The notes: a model not told the origin generated them from the sequence alone. A DNA stretch of 13,743 nucleotides from an uncultured Carnobacterium sp. (GCA_937967765.1 CALCML010000089.1:1-13743); one strand, 5' to 3'. Shown: positions 1-7,405, counted from the stretch's first letter. Program-made: numbers and translations.

Positions 1-221
1 AAATCTTAGCTGACTTTGCTAAAAAAGTTGAAGCTTTAGAAATTAAAGCAGGTGTTGTTGAGGGTAAAGTTTCTTCAAAAGAAGAAATCGAAGCTCTTGC
101 AAAATTACCAAGCCGCGAAGGGTTACTTTCAATGCTATTATCAGTATTACAAGCACCAGTTCGCAACACTGCATTGGCAATCAAAGCCGTTGCAGATCAA
201 AAAGATGGCGCAGCAGCTTAA
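1..221 (+). CDS. rplJ: 50S ribosomal protein L10, C-terminal part (5' end outside window)
   Basis: The reading frame is open from base 3 to a TAA at 219-221 and gives 72 residues, beginning [20 protein letters not shown] and ending in an alanine-rich tail. The segments [18 protein letters not shown] and [18 protein letters not shown] are typical of the C-terminal half of L10. L10 binds 23S rRNA and anchors the L7/L12 dimers of the ribosomal stalk through its C-terminal helix, which would lie in this fragment. rplL follows after 74 bp, the usual L10-L7/L12 order, so the two are very likely co-transcribed. A second stop (TAG) follows the TAA directly. The autoregulatory L10 leader expected upstream of rplJ lies outside the window. 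Confidence 0.95.
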   Translation, partial: ILADFAKKVEALEIKAGVVEGKVSSKEEIEALAKLPSREGLLSMLLSVLQAPVRNTALAIKAVADQKDGAAA

Positions 222-224
222 TAG

Positions 225-236
225 AGCTAGCTAGCT
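225..236. repeat. Short tandem/palindromic AGCT repeat between rplJ and rplL
   Basis: Three tandem AGCT units form a 12-nt perfect palindrome just after the rplJ stop codons. The arms are too short for a stable hairpin and no T-run follows, so this is not a terminator. It may be a weak mRNA processing or spacing element, but no function is shown. Confidence 0.35.
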
Positions 237-295
237 AACTTAAAAAACACAAAACAAAAATTATTAAAACAACCAAAAAATGGAGGAAATTAAAA

Positions 296-664
296 ATGGC
301 ATTAAACATTGAACAAATCATTGCTGACATTAAAGAAGCAACTGTATTAGAATTAAACGACTTAGTAAAAGCTATCGAAGAAGAATTTGGCGTAACAGCA
401 GCAGCTCCTGTAGCTGTAGTAGCAGGTGGCGCTGGTGAAGCTGCAGAAGAAAAATCTGACTTCACTGTAGAATTAACTTCTGCTGGAGACCAAAAAATTA
501 AAGTAATCAAAGTTGTTCGTGAAGCAACTGGATTAGGATTAAAAGAAGCTAAAGCATTAGTTGATGGCGCTCCTGGCGTATTAAAAGAAGGCGTAGCTAA
601 AGAAGAAGCTGAAGCATTAAAAGCTCAATTAGAAGAAGTTGGTGCTTCAGTAACATTAAAATAA
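296..664 (+). CDS. rplL: 50S ribosomal protein L7/L12
   Basis: The gene encodes 122 residues, the normal L7/L12 length. The N-terminal dimerisation/L10-binding domain is about residues 1-33 ([20 protein letters not shown]...). The flexible Ala/Gly/Val-rich hinge is about 34-52. The globular C-terminal domain follows, with the conserved [20 protein letters not shown] and a C-terminus VGASVTLK. It forms the mobile stalk that recruits translational GTPases such as EF-Tu and EF-G. The start is set by a strong GGAGG at 282-286, 9 nt before the ATG. It is the last gene of its transcription unit, with a terminator 18 bp downstream. Codon use is strongly biased (GAA, AAA, TTA, GCT), as expected for a highly expressed gene. 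Confidence 0.98.
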   Translation: MALNIEQIIADIKEATVLELNDLVKAIEEEFGVTAAAPVAVVAGGAGEAAEEKSDFTVELTSAGDQKIKVIKVVREATGLGLKEAKALVDGAPGVLKEGVAKEEAEALKAQLEEVGASVTLK

Positions 665-682
665 TTTTTAATGACACTTTTC

Positions 683-712
683 AAGGTCGGACTATCCAGT
701 CCGGCCTTTTTT
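683..712 (+). terminator. Intrinsic terminator of the rplJ-rplL operon
   Basis: An 11-bp GC-rich stem (683-693 pairs with 698-708, one G-T pair) encloses an ATCC loop. A run of six T at 707-712 overlaps and follows the 3' arm. It lies 18 bp after the rplL stop. Confidence 0.93.
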
Positions 713-736
713 GGTTCAATTCAAATCCTCGGATTG

Positions 737-789
737 TGAAGTGCACCCCAAAAGTTATATTTTCTGTCTAACTTTTGGGGTGCACTTCA
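737..789. repeat. 53-bp perfect inverted repeat with IS3/IS150-like ends
   Basis: Bases 737-757 are the exact reverse complement of 769-789 (21 bp, no mismatch), separated by an 11-nt loop. The element begins TGAAGTGCACCCC and ends in the complement, so it has the TG...CA boundary typical of IS3-family elements; TGCACCC is also found near the tips of IS150-group elements. I see no transposase gene and no obvious target-site duplication (TTG before, TTA after). It may be an end-to-end IS remnant, a miniature element, or simply a strong hairpin. The IS resemblance is from memory of the family, not a search. Confidence 0.6.
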
Positions 790-833
790 TTAGTCGGTGG
801 ATATTTATTTTAAAAAATTTTTGAGCTTTCTTG

Positions 834-862
834 TTGACATCTGTAAATTACAGGTGTAAACT
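834..862 (+). promoter_or_regulatory. Probable copA-copZ promoter
   Basis: TTGACA at 834-839 matches the consensus -35 exactly. After 17 nt comes TAAACT at 857-862, a 4/6 match to the -10. The first cop box covers the spacer and the first bases of the -10, which suits repression by CopY. Confidence 0.7.
849..858. promoter_or_regulatory. cop box 1 (CopY operator)
   Basis: TACAGGTGTA matches the CopY/TcrY operator consensus TACANNTGTA exactly and overlaps the promoter spacer and -10 start. CopY-type repressors release such sites when copper displaces zinc, so this predicts copper-induced expression of copA-copZ. Confidence 0.88.
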
Positions 863-874
863 AACAATGTAAAT

Positions 875-884
875 TACAAATGTA
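875..884. promoter_or_regulatory. cop box 2 (CopY operator)
   Basis: TACAAATGTA is a second exact match to TACANNTGTA, centred 26 bp after box 1 and just downstream of the predicted transcription start. Paired boxes at this spacing are usual for CopY-regulated operons. A third, imperfect site (GACATCTGTA, 9/10) at 836-845 overlaps the -35. Confidence 0.87.
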
Positions 885-903
885 AACGAAAGCGGTGAAA
901 GTA

Positions 904-3147
904 ATGAGCAAACAAAAAGAGTACATTATTGAAGGAATGAGTTGTGCTTCATGTGCCATGACGATTGAGAATGCCGTCAGCAAAATTCCTGGCGTTGATA
1001 AAGCTAGCGTCAACTTGGCAACCGAGATCATGACTGTCGAAGCAAACGATAGCGTGACCCCTGAAGACATCGCCAAAGTGGTCGATGGTGTGGGATACAG
1101 CGCTCGTCCTCGTGGCAAATCAGTGGAAGAAGAACTCGAAGAAAAGAACGAAAAGAAAGAAGCGCACTTAAGAGAAATGAAGCGAAACCTAACCATTTCC
1201 GCGATTTTCACTGTGCCACTTCTCTTTATCGCAATGGCCGATATGGTTGGGATTCCAATGCCAGCATTTCTAAGCCCAATGCAAAGTCCAGTCAGCTACG
1301 CGTTGATTCAATTGGCGCTCGTTCTCCCAATTATCTGGCTTGGACGTCGTTTCTTCGTGGATGGATTTAAGGCCTTGTCAAAAGGACATCCGAACATGGA
1401 CAGCTTAGTCGCACTTGGAACAAGCGCTGCGTTCCTTTATAGCCTTTACGGAACGTACCACGTATTAGAAGGGCACGCGCATTTTGCGATGAACCTTTAC
1501 TACGAATCAGCCGGCGTTATTTTAACCTTAATCACACTTGGAAAATACTTCGAAGACGTGTCAAAAGGGAAAACATCCATGGCGATTCAAACGCTCGTAG
1601 GACTCGCTCCTAAAATGGCGACTGTTTTACGAGACGGACAAGAAGTAGAAGTTCCTGTAGAAGAAGTGCAAGTGGGCGACCTCATTCGTGTCAAACCGGG
1701 TGAAAAAGTTCCAGTCGATGGCGTCGTGACAGAAGGAAACTCAACCGTTGACGAATCGATGTTAACAGGGGAAAGTATTCCAGTATCCAAAGCAGTTGGC
1801 GATGAAGTGATTGGGGCAAGTTTAAATAAAACAGGGTCCTTCATTCTAAAAGCAACAAAAATCGGCAAAGACACAGCACTTTCTCAAATCATTCAGTTAG
1901 TTGAACAAGCACAAGGATCAAAAGCACCGATTGCAAAACTGGCCGACAAGGTTTCAGGAGTATTCGTTCCAATCGTAATCGCCTTGGCTCTTGTTTCTGG
2001 ACTTGCGTGGTATTTCCTTGGACAAGAATCATGGGTATTTGCCCTCACGATTACCATCTCAGTGCTCGTTATCGCCTGCCCATGTGCGTTAGGGCTTGCG
2101 ACACCAACTGCTATCATGGTTGGGACTGGTAAAGGGGCCGAAAACGGAATCCTTCTTAAGAGTGGGGAAGCGTTGGAAGAAGCCAACCACGTGAATATGG
2201 TTGTTTTCGATAAAACAGGGACTATCACAAACGGGACTCCTGTTGTTACAGATGTGGTTACTGCCGACAATACCGATGCAGATGCGCTCGTTCGCCTAGC
2301 TGCCAGCCTTGAAGTAGCGTCAGAACATCCTCTTGGCGAAGCGATTGTTGCCAAAGCCAAAGAACAAGGGACCACATTTGATGAAGTGACGAACTTCGAA
2401 GCCATCCCTGGTTTTGGGATTAAAGGCCACGTGGGTGAAACACTCGTCTTCCTTGGAAATGAAAAATGGATGCGCGAAAATGGTCTTGTGGATGAGGCGA
2501 TGAATGAAAAAGCGAACCGTTTTGCCGAACAAGGAAAAACACCGCTCTATATCGGATATAACGATGCCGTACAAGGCTTGATTGTTGTAGCGGATACCGT
2601 CAAAGAAAGCAGCGCGCGTGCCATCCAAACCCTACATGAAATGGGCATTCAAGTAGCCATGATGACAGGGGACCACGAACGGACTGCACAAGCGATTGCC
2701 GCTGAAGTGGGGATTGACCGCGTATTTAGTGAAGTTTTACCGCAAGATAAGGCGAATTATGTCTCAAAATTGCAAGAAGAAGGCTATATTGTGGCGATGG
2801 TGGGAGATGGTATCAATGATGCCCCAGCTCTTGCACAAGCACAAGTCGGTATCGCAATCGGTACCGGAACAGACGTAGCCATCGAATCTGCAGACGCCGT
2901 CTTAATGAAGAGCGACTTGATGGATGTACCAGCGATGTTAAAACTTAGCCGTGCAACCATCCGTAATATTAAAGAAAATCTATTTTGGGCATTTGCCTAC
3001 AACGTTATCGGAATTCCATTTGCGATGGGAGTTCTTCACCTCTTTGGCGGACCACTCCTCAACCCAATGATTGCCGGAGCCGCAATGAGCTTCAGTTCCG
3101 TATCCGTTGTCCTCAACGCCCTAAGATTAAAACGCTGGAAAGCATAA
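904..3147 (+). CDS. copA: Copper-exporting P1B-type ATPase CopA
   Basis: This 747-residue P-type ATPase is predicted to pump Cu(I) out across the cell membrane. Visible in order: one N-terminal heavy-metal-binding domain with GMSCASC (11-17); hydrophobic membrane segments; the actuator-domain TGES (288-291); the membrane CPC metal site (392-394) in a [13 protein letters not shown] context; the phosphorylated aspartate in DKTGT (D436); the P1B-specific His-Pro in SEHPLG (475-476); and GDGINDAP (634-641). The C-terminal segments FAYNVIG and [17 protein letters not shown] carry the Asn and Met-Ser-Ser residues of Cu+ pumps (IB-1 type). I chose ATG 904, with GGTGA at 894-898 five nt upstream, over an in-frame GTG at 895 that has no usable ribosome site. 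It is the first gene of a two-gene operon with copZ, 17 bp downstream, under cop boxes. No copY gene accompanies it. Confidence 0.96.
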   Translation: MSKQKEYIIEGMSCASCAMTIENAVSKIPGVDKASVNLATEIMTVEANDSVTPEDIAKVVDGVGYSARPRGKSVEEELEEKNEKKEAHLREMKRNLTISAIFTVPLLFIAMADMVGIPMPAFLSPMQSPVSYALIQLALVLPIIWLGRRFFVDGFKALSKGHPNMDSLVALGTSAAFLYSLYGTYHVLEGHAHFAMNLYYESAGVILTLITLGKYFEDVSKGKTSMAIQTLVGLAPKMATVLRDGQEVEVPVEEVQVGDLIRVKPGEKVPVDGVVTEGNSTVDESMLTGESIPVSKAVGDEVIGASLNKTGSFILKATKIGKDTALSQIIQLVEQAQGSKAPIAKLADKVSGVFVPIVIALALVSGLAWYFLGQESWVFALTITISVLVIACPCALGLATPTAIMVGTGKGAENGILLKSGEALEEANHVNMVVFDKTGTITNGTPVVTDVVTADNTDADALVRLAASLEVASEHPLGEAIVAKAKEQGTTFDEVTNFEAIPGFGIKGHVGETLVFLGNEKWMRENGLVDEAMNEKANRFAEQGKTPLYIGYNDAVQGLIVVADTVKESSARAIQTLHEMGIQVAMMTGDHERTAQAIAAEVGIDRVFSEVLPQDKANYVSKLQEEGYIVAMVGDGINDAPALAQAQVGIAIGTGTDVAIESADAVLMKSDLMDVPAMLKLSRATIRNIKENLFWAFAYNVIGIPFAMGVLHLFGGPLLNPMIAGAAMSFSSVSVVLNALRLKRWKA

Positions 3148-3164
3148 CTATAAAGGAGAGATTT

Positions 3165-3365
3165 ATGATGAAAAAAGAATACAATTTAGAAGGAATCAAA
3201 TGCGCAGGATGTGCCAACACAGTGAAAGAACGTTTCTCAAACGTCCCAGGCGTGACAAACGTTGAAGTCAGCTTAGAAAACAAAGTAGCTACAGTCGAAG
3301 GCGACGCAAGCGTCGACGCATTACAAGCATCCCTCGAAGGCACAAAATACAGCATCAAAAAATAA
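3165..3365 (+). CDS. copZ: Copper chaperone CopZ
   Basis: This 66-residue protein is a single heavy-metal-associated domain, the normal CopZ size. The Cu(I)-binding CxxC is CAGC at residues 13-16 (LEGIKCAGCANTVKERF), followed by the usual beta-alpha-beta-beta-alpha-beta pattern with VPGVTNVEVSLENKVATVEG. CopZ carries Cu(I) in the cytoplasm; in related bacteria it delivers copper to CopA and to the CopY repressor. A strong AAAGGAG at 3152-3158 serves either of two adjacent ATG codons (3165 or 3168); I report the first. The same frame is open further upstream inside copA, but that part is only a shadow. The metal site has CAGC rather than the CASC of the CopA domain, and the preceding residue is Lys instead of Ser. 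Confidence 0.94.
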   Translation: MMKKEYNLEGIKCAGCANTVKERFSNVPGVTNVEVSLENKVATVEGDASVDALQASLEGTKYSIKK

Positions 3366-3374
3366 TCAACCCCA

Positions 3375-3408
3375 AAAAGGCCGAGCGATTTTCGCCCGGC
3401 CTTTTATT
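3375..3408 (+). terminator. Intrinsic terminator of copA-copZ
   Basis: AAAAGGCCG-A-GCG (3375-3387) pairs with CGC-C-CGGCCTTTT (3393-3405) around a 5-nt loop, with one A-C mismatch. The 3' arm ends in a T-rich stretch. It starts 9 bp after the copZ stop. Confidence 0.9.
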
Positions 3409-3414
3409 GTGTCC

Positions 3415-3439
3415 TCTCTCACCCTTCCTCTGCAATCCA
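3415..3439. repeat. Direct repeat, copy 1 (25 bp identical)
   Basis: This 25-bp stretch, starting TCTCTCACCC and ending TGCAATCCA, recurs without mismatch at 3765-3789. Similarity continues as GGTTAGNAGAAGTAAA and, more patchily, as AGCGTTGC and AACACCTAG. Confidence 0.95.
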
Positions 3440-3560
3440 TGGTTAGAAGAAGTAAATAAAGTAAAGCGTTGCTAACAACACCTAGTGTGGTTTCGAGGAA
3501 TCTTGCGGATTCTATAGTAATAGTGATGGGAGTTTGCATTAAAACGAGGGAGAAAGACAG

Positions 3561-3596
3561 AAATGGCCAAAATAGAAGAAACTATTTTGGCCATTT
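3561..3596. repeat. Perfect 15-bp hairpin in repeat copy 1
   Basis: AAATGGCCAAAATAG (3561-3575) pairs perfectly with 3582-3596 around a 6-nt AAGAAA loop. Flanking GGGAGAAAG (3549-3557) and CTTTCCCC (3603-3610) could extend the stem with an internal loop. No T-run makes it a standard terminator. Confidence 0.85.
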
Positions 3597-3616
3597 CGTT
3601 TTCTTTCCCCCACAAA

Positions 3617-3666
3617 GTTGAATAGGGACGAGCGAGTTACATGTAGCGAAGCTCGTTCCATTCAAC
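3617..3666. repeat. Imperfect hairpin in repeat copy 1
   Basis: GTTGAAT...ACGAGC (3617-3633) pairs with GCTCGTTCCATTCAAC (3651-3666), with a small internal bulge, around a 17-nt loop. It is absent from repeat copy 2, which is shorter between its shared words. Confidence 0.75.
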
Positions 3667-3674
3667 CACTGTGC

Positions 3675-3712
3675 AAAGGGGACGTAGGAATAAAATTCCG
3701 TACGTCCCCTTT
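3675..3712. repeat. Hairpin before the TTTGAGGCT word, copy 1
   Basis: AAAGGGGACGTA (3675-3686) pairs with TACGTCCCCTTT (3701-3712). GGAAT and ATTCC continue the stem inside after a one-base bulge. The corresponding place in copy 2 (3881-3912) has a hairpin of different sequence but the same form, also ending in GGAA/TTCC near the loop and followed by TTTGAGGCT. Confidence 0.85.
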
Positions 3713-3755
3713 GAGGCTTTAAAGGCGAGAGACCTTAGACTCGAGTCGGTGCCTC
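3713..3755. repeat. Possible small multi-branched fold after TTTGAGGCT, copy 1
   Basis: GAGGC (3713-3717) can pair with GCCTC (3751-3755), enclosing AAGG/CCTT and the palindrome GACTCGAGTC. The stems are short and the fold is less certain than its neighbours. Confidence 0.45.
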
Positions 3756-3764
3756 TTCCTTGTA

Positions 3765-3789
3765 TCTCTCACCCTTCCTCTGCAATCCA
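3765..3789. repeat. Direct repeat, copy 2 (25 bp identical)
   Basis: Exact second copy of 3415-3439, offset by 350 bp. It opens repeat copy 2, which ends in the long inverted repeat beside lacD. Confidence 0.95.
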
Positions 3790-3880
3790 AGGTTAGTAGA
3801 AGTAAAAAGCTAGAGCGTTGCGAAAAAAACACCTAGGATTCTATACGAGTAGTAGTCGCGAGTGTACTCGATGCGAATTA

Positions 3881-3912
3881 CAGACTCAGGAAATGAAATT
3901 TCCTAGAGTCTG
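3881..3912. repeat. Hairpin before the TTTGAGGCT word, copy 2
   Basis: CAGACTCAGGAAAT (3881-3894) pairs with 3898-3912 around a GAA loop, with one bulged A at 3905. TTTGAGGCT follows at 3913-3921, as in copy 1. Confidence 0.85.
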
Positions 3913-3926
3913 TTTGAGGCTCGAGA

Positions 3927-3949
3927 GGTCTGAGACATTGGCTCAGACC
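3927..3949. repeat. 8-bp hairpin after TTTGAGGCT, copy 2
   Basis: GGTCTGAG (3927-3934) pairs with CTCAGACC (3942-3949) around a 7-nt loop. CGGTAC follows, aligning with CGGTGC at 3747-3752 in copy 1. Confidence 0.75.
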
Positions 3950-4021
3950 GGTACAGCCATTACTACTCGTATGAAAAAATCCTAGGTGTTTCAAGAGCAA
4001 CGCTCTTTACTTATAATGTAA

Positions 4022-5026
4022 TTATTTTACTTCAACACGATCTAACCATGGAGTTGCAGTTTCGCCTAAAACTACATTAAGGTCCTCAATATTCTTACGT
4101 CCTTGATTTGCCAACCACGCACGACCAGCTTCTTCCCCTTCAGTCGCAAACACAGCTACAGCATCTTTCCATGTTGCACGACCACATAACACACCATTGA
4201 AAGTAGAACCAGCTTCTTTAGCAAAGCGTAGAGTTTCTTGGAATAATTCAGCAGAAACACCAGCACTTAAGAAGATGAATGGTAGGTGAGTGATTTCAGA
4301 TTGTTCTTTGAATAAACGTAATGCTTCTTCGCGAGTGTAAACAGGTTCAACGCCTTCTTTAGTGAAGCCTTCTACGAAGTTCATGTTTACTGGAACTTCC
4401 ACTTTTAATACGTCAACGTTGTAACGTGGGTCAGAGAAGACTTTCATTGCGTCGTTTACTTTATGAGGTTTCACTTTAGCGTATGCAGCTGATTTCACAT
4501 CGTCGTCACTTGCTTCGTAAGAAACGATTTCTAAGAAGAATGGAATATCTTCTGCCACACATTCGCTACCAACACGTTCTACCCATGCGTGTTTGATGTC
4601 GTTGATGGCTGGATCTTCGTCAATATCATAGTATAAAAGAACTTTAACAGCGTCAGCGCCTAATTCTTTAATACGTTTTGCAGACCAGATTGGAAGTAAG
4701 TCTGGTAAGCGGCCGATTTCAGTTGCGTCGTAACCAGTTTTTTCGTAAGAGATTAAAAGTCCGCAGTCTTCGTGGCGTAATTTTGCAGCTGGAAGACCAT
4801 ATTCTGGGTCTAAAAGAATTGAAGAAGAGTATTTTGTTAATTCTTCAGAAATTAATTCTTTGAAGCGGATGATGCCTTCGTCACCTTTAACATTTGGGTT
4901 TCCTGCAGCAATCATTTTTTTCAATGAACCACGTTGGTCAATCGCTAAAGCACCGATGACATGGTTTTTGTTTGAAAGTTTTACTAAGTGATCATATTTT
5001 CCTTTTGTTAATACTAATTTTGACAT
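4022..5026 (-). CDS. lacD: Tagatose 1,6-diphosphate aldolase LacD
   Basis: This 334-residue class I aldolase matches the LacD family length (about 325-335). It cleaves tagatose 1,6-bisphosphate to dihydroxyacetone phosphate and glyceraldehyde 3-phosphate. Visible family segments include [13 protein letters not shown] (26-38), [10 protein letters not shown] (71-80), [10 protein letters not shown] (125-134), FFLEIVSYE (163-171), [10 protein letters not shown] (205-214; K208 is the likely Schiff-base lysine by position), [11 protein letters not shown] (252-262) and [10 protein letters not shown] (281-290). A CTAAAGGAG ribosome site lies upstream of the ATG. It is the last gene of the minus-strand operon, 30 bp after nagA. 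LacD usually serves the lactose/galactose tagatose pathway, but here the deacetylase and AgaS beside it suggest galactosamine. lacA/B/C are not in the window, so the tagatose-6-phosphate kinase must be elsewhere. Confidence 0.95.
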   Translation of the reverse strand: MSKLVLTKGKYDHLVKLSNKNHVIGALAIDQRGSLKKMIAAGNPNVKGDEGIIRFKELISEELTKYSSSILLDPEYGLPAAKLRHEDCGLLISYEKTGYDATEIGRLPDLLPIWSAKRIKELGADAVKVLLYYDIDEDPAINDIKHAWVERVGSECVAEDIPFFLEIVSYEASDDDVKSAAYAKVKPHKVNDAMKVFSDPRYNVDVLKVEVPVNMNFVEGFTKEGVEPVYTREEALRLFKEQSEITHLPFIFLSAGVSAELFQETLRFAKEAGSTFNGVLCGRATWKDAVAVFATEGEEAGRAWLANQGRKNIEDLNVVLGETATPWLDRVEVK

Positions 5027-5056
5027 AATAACACTCCTTTAGTTGTTTTTATTTTA

Positions 5057-6211
5057 TTAAGCTTCGAAATAAGGCTTACCGTCTAAGTAAGTCGCTTTGA
5101 GTTGTAACTCATCGTCTAATACGATGAAGTCTGCTGCATACCCTGGGTCGATGCGTCCGCAAACGTCGTCGATACCGACTGATTTTGCAGGAACAAGGCT
5201 AGCCATTGTAATCGCTTCGTGTGGAGTCGCAATGCCCCATTTCACAACGTTTTGAACTCCTTGGATGAGTTCTAAGATACTTCCAGCAAGGCTACCGCCG
5301 TCTTTCAAGCGAGCTGTACCGTCTTTTACGATAACAGGGAATTCTCCAAGCATCGATTCGCATTCGCCCATACCGCCCGCACGCATGCAGTCTGTAATAA
5401 GGGCTACATGGTCGTGACCGCAACATTTCATGACGATACTTGCGCTTGTTGGATGAACGTGGTGACCGTCACAGATGAGTTCGTCGAATACGTTTGGCAA
5501 TGTGAGTGCCGCACCGACAACACCTGGTTCGCGGTGGTGTAAGCCGCGCATTCCGTTGTATGTGTGAACGAAGATATTCGCACCGGCTTCAACGGCGTTT
5601 TTACAATCTTCGTAAGTGGCATCTGTATGTGCAAGAGCGACATAGATGTCTTTTGTTTTCGCGTGTTTGATGAAATCAACGGCACCTTTACGTTCAGGCG
5701 CAATCGCGATTTTCTTCACCCAACCGCCAGCGCGTTCTTGCCATTCATCCAAGATTTCAGATTTAGGGTCGCCCATGTATTTAGGATTTTGCGCGCCTTT
5801 GTATTTTTCGCTAAAGAATGGACCTTCTAGGAAAATCCCTCTGATTTTAGCGCCACCAAGAGTTGTGGCGTTATCGCCGACAGTTTGGCAGACATCCGCT
5901 AATAATTCGCGAGATGCGGTTAAGGTTGTTGGTAAGTATGAAGTAACCCCGCATGAAGGAAGTCCTTCTGAAATGGTACGAAGTGCTTCTACGTCGTTAT
6001 CCATCACGTCAGCGCCTTTGAATCCGTGAATATGTGTATCCACAAGACCTGGGGCAATTTGATAGTTGCCGTAGTCAATAATCGTAGCGCCGTTTTCTGG
6101 TTTTTCTGTTTGGAAGGCTCCGAAAGTTCCGTTATCCAAGATTGGTAAGTATCCTGGACCTTTCACTTCGTCTTCAAAATAAAATGCTTTGGCATAAATA
6201 TAAGTTGTCAT
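5057..6211 (-). CDS. nagA: N-acetylglucosamine/N-acetylgalactosamine-6-phosphate deacetylase
   Basis: This 384-residue amidohydrolase removes acetate from an N-acetylhexosamine 6-phosphate. Metal and active-site features are visible: HxH in LVDTHIHGFKG (H60, H62), the glutamate in IFLEGPFFSEKYKGA (E129), AHTDA (H195), FVHTYNGMRGLHHREPG (H216), ICDGHHVHP (about 247-254) and the catalytic aspartate in LITDCMRAGG (D274). The C-terminal AADFIVLD is typical of the family. I start at ATG 6211; an in-frame TTG at 6229 lacks a ribosome site and adds only six residues. NagA and AgaA cannot be told apart by sequence reading, but agaS upstream and lacD downstream favour N-acetylgalactosamine 6-phosphate (AgaA). 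Gaps of 27 bp to agaS and 30 bp to lacD fit one operon. Confidence 0.9.
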   Translation of the reverse strand: MTTYIYAKAFYFEDEVKGPGYLPILDNGTFGAFQTEKPENGATIIDYGNYQIAPGLVDTHIHGFKGADVMDNDVEALRTISEGLPSCGVTSYLPTTLTASRELLADVCQTVGDNATTLGGAKIRGIFLEGPFFSEKYKGAQNPKYMGDPKSEILDEWQERAGGWVKKIAIAPERKGAVDFIKHAKTKDIYVALAHTDATYEDCKNAVEAGANIFVHTYNGMRGLHHREPGVVGAALTLPNVFDELICDGHHVHPTSASIVMKCCGHDHVALITDCMRAGGMGECESMLGEFPVIVKDGTARLKDGGSLAGSILELIQGVQNVVKWGIATPHEAITMASLVPAKSVGIDDVCGRIDPGYAADFIVLDDELQLKATYLDGKPYFEA

Positions 6212-6238
6212 AGGATCATCTCTTTTCAATAAAGTTAT

Positions 6239-7405
6239 TTATGCTTCTAATGGGTGAATCGTTACTCCTTTAACGACACGGTTTACAGTGCCTGTTGGTG
6301 AAGGAGTGTCTGGTTTATTTCCAACTTTGATAGAAGAAAGTAGAGAAACGGTTTGTCCAAATACTGCATATGGAAGTGCAAGGTAAGCATCTGGAACGAA
6401 ACGATATTCTTTATCGAAGCTGAATGATAGACCTTCAAAGTCACTTTCTGCGTCCACTCCAACCGCAAGAACAAGGCGTGCGATTTGGTCGCCATGTAAT
6501 TCGTTTAAGATATCGATGTCGTATTGACGCGTATAGTCGTCGTTCGATACGAATACGAAGGCTAGAGAAGAGCCGTTTACAAATGATTTAGGACCGTGAC
6601 GGAATCCCATTGAAGAATCGAAGGCTGTTGCGATTTGTCCAGCAGTCAATTCAAGAATCTTCAATTGAACTTCGCGAGCAAGGCCGCTGAGTGAACCAGA
6701 ACCTAAGTAAATCACACGGTTGTAGTCTAAGTTCACGTAATGTTGAATCACGTCTTCACGTTCTAGAACGCTTGTACCCATTTGACGGATAGCTTTCACG
6801 AAGCCTTCTTTTTCTTCAAGTGAGTGTGCTTCGTCGAATACAAGAAGCGCTGTAAGAGTCATACATGTGAAGCTTCCTGTCATCGCAAAACCAGCGTCGT
6901 TAGAGCGGTCTGGCATCATTAAGAGTAAGTTGTTTGTGTCGTCTTTAGCAGCAATGGCTAATTTTCCTTCTGGCGCACAAGTAATCGTGATTTGATAGAA
7001 GTCGCGCACGATTTGTTGGCCAAGTTGCACGCTGGCAAGACTTTCTGGTGAGTTCCCGCTACGTGCAAATGAAACAAGCACTGTAGGAATTTCTGCTTTG
7101 AAGTAGTCATGTGGATTACTTACAAGGTTTGTTGTTCCGACAGATTGGAAATCAAAACGGTCTTCATTTCCTGTACGTTTTAAGTAAGGAAGAATTGTAT
7201 CTCCCACATATTGTGATGTACCCGCACCTGCGAAAATCACGCGAAGTTTGCCTTCTGGTAAACGGTCTAAGAAAGCAGTAATGCGTTCTAAGTTTGCTTT
7301 GTAGTAATCAAAAGCTTCTTTCCACAATTCTGGTTGTTGGCGAATTTCGCGCGTTGTAATCTCTGCAGATAAAGCTTCTAATTGACTTGTTGAAAATTGA
7401 AACAT
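6239..7405 (-). CDS. agaS: AgaS-type SIS sugar isomerase/deaminase
   Basis: This 388-residue protein has two sugar-isomerase (SIS) domains, at about residues 45-195 and 225-375. The first shows VIFAGAGTSQYVGDT (56-70) and the phosphosugar-binding SFARSGNSPES (112-122). The second shows VIYLGSGSLSGLAREVQLKI (231-250), then ELTAGQIATAFDSS and GFRHGPKSF (267-275). The glutaminase domain of GlmS is absent. AgaS is known in several bacteria as a galactosamine-6-phosphate deaminase/isomerase giving tagatose 6-phosphate and ammonia. The ATG at 7405 has GGAGGG four nt upstream; the longer frame uses a TTG that lies within that site and is rejected. It lies 20 bp after the regulator gene and before the deacetylase, matching the order of the pathway. 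Confidence 0.91.
   Translation of the reverse strand: MFQFSTSQLEALSAEITTREIRQQPELWKEAFDYYKANLERITAFLDRLPEGKLRVIFAGAGTSQYVGDTILPYLKRTGNEDRFDFQSVGTTNLVSNPHDYFKAEIPTVLVSFARSGNSPESLASVQLGQQIVRDFYQITITCAPEGKLAIAAKDDTNNLLLMMPDRSNDAGFAMTGSFTCMTLTALLVFDEAHSLEEKEGFVKAIRQMGTSVLEREDVIQHYVNLDYNRVIYLGSGSLSGLAREVQLKILELTAGQIATAFDSSMGFRHGPKSFVNGSSLAFVFVSNDDYTRQYDIDILNELHGDQIARLVLAVGVDAESDFEGLSFSFDKEYRFVPDAYLALPYAVFGQTVSLLSSIKVGNKPDTPSPTGTVNRVVKGVTIHPLEA

Larger units (their letters stand above)
3801..4011. repeat. Long interrupted inverted repeat enclosing hairpins
   Basis: Four blocks of the left arm pair in order with the right arm: 3801-3806 with 4006-4011, 3812-3821 with 3997-4006 (sharing base 4006), 3827-3840 with 3978-3991 (14 bp, AAACACCTAGGATT), and 3843-3854 with 3961-3972 (12 bp). 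The 106-nt interior contains a 14-bp hairpin with one bulge (3881-3912) and an 8-bp hairpin (3927-3949). The right arm ends about 10 bp from the lacD stop, so the element probably also ends lacD transcription. On that strand there is a 6-bp hairpin (3993-4007), then six T (complement of 3974-3979), but they are not adjacent as in a standard terminator. Confidence 0.8.
3409..4021. other. Gene-free, hairpin-rich repeat region between copZ and lacD
   Basis: About 610 bp between the convergent copA-copZ and lacD ends carry no credible coding frame on either strand. The stretch holds two related copies of a structured repeat (about 3415-3764 and 3765-4011) and at least six hairpins. Words shared in the same order are the 25-nt lead (3415-3439 and 3765-3789), AGCGTTGC (3465 and 3814), AACACCTAG (3477 and 3828), GGATTCTATA (3507 and 3836) and TTTGAGGCT (3710 and 3913). 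I do not recognise it as a named RNA family, and T-box or other riboswitch cores are not apparent. It could be a mobile repeat, a pair of structured RNAs, or a complex bidirectional terminator. Confidence 0.7.

Noticed and set aside
895..903. GTG start for copA three codons upstream of the chosen ATG
   Set aside because: The ATG at 904 has GGTGA at a 5-nt spacing; the GTG is itself part of that site and has no ribosome site of its own.
2985..3164. Longer frame running into copZ from inside copA
   Set aside because: It overlaps copA in another frame; the AAAGGAG before 3165 and the CopZ family length mark the true start.
3409..4021. T-box, riboswitch or tRNA genes in the hairpin-rich region
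   Set aside because: No T-box core sequence, no recognisable riboswitch core and no tRNA cloverleaf with a CCA or TTCRA arm could be found.
6212..6229. TTG start for the deacetylase
   Set aside because: It adds six residues outside the family alignment and lacks a ribosome site; ATG 6211 fits better.
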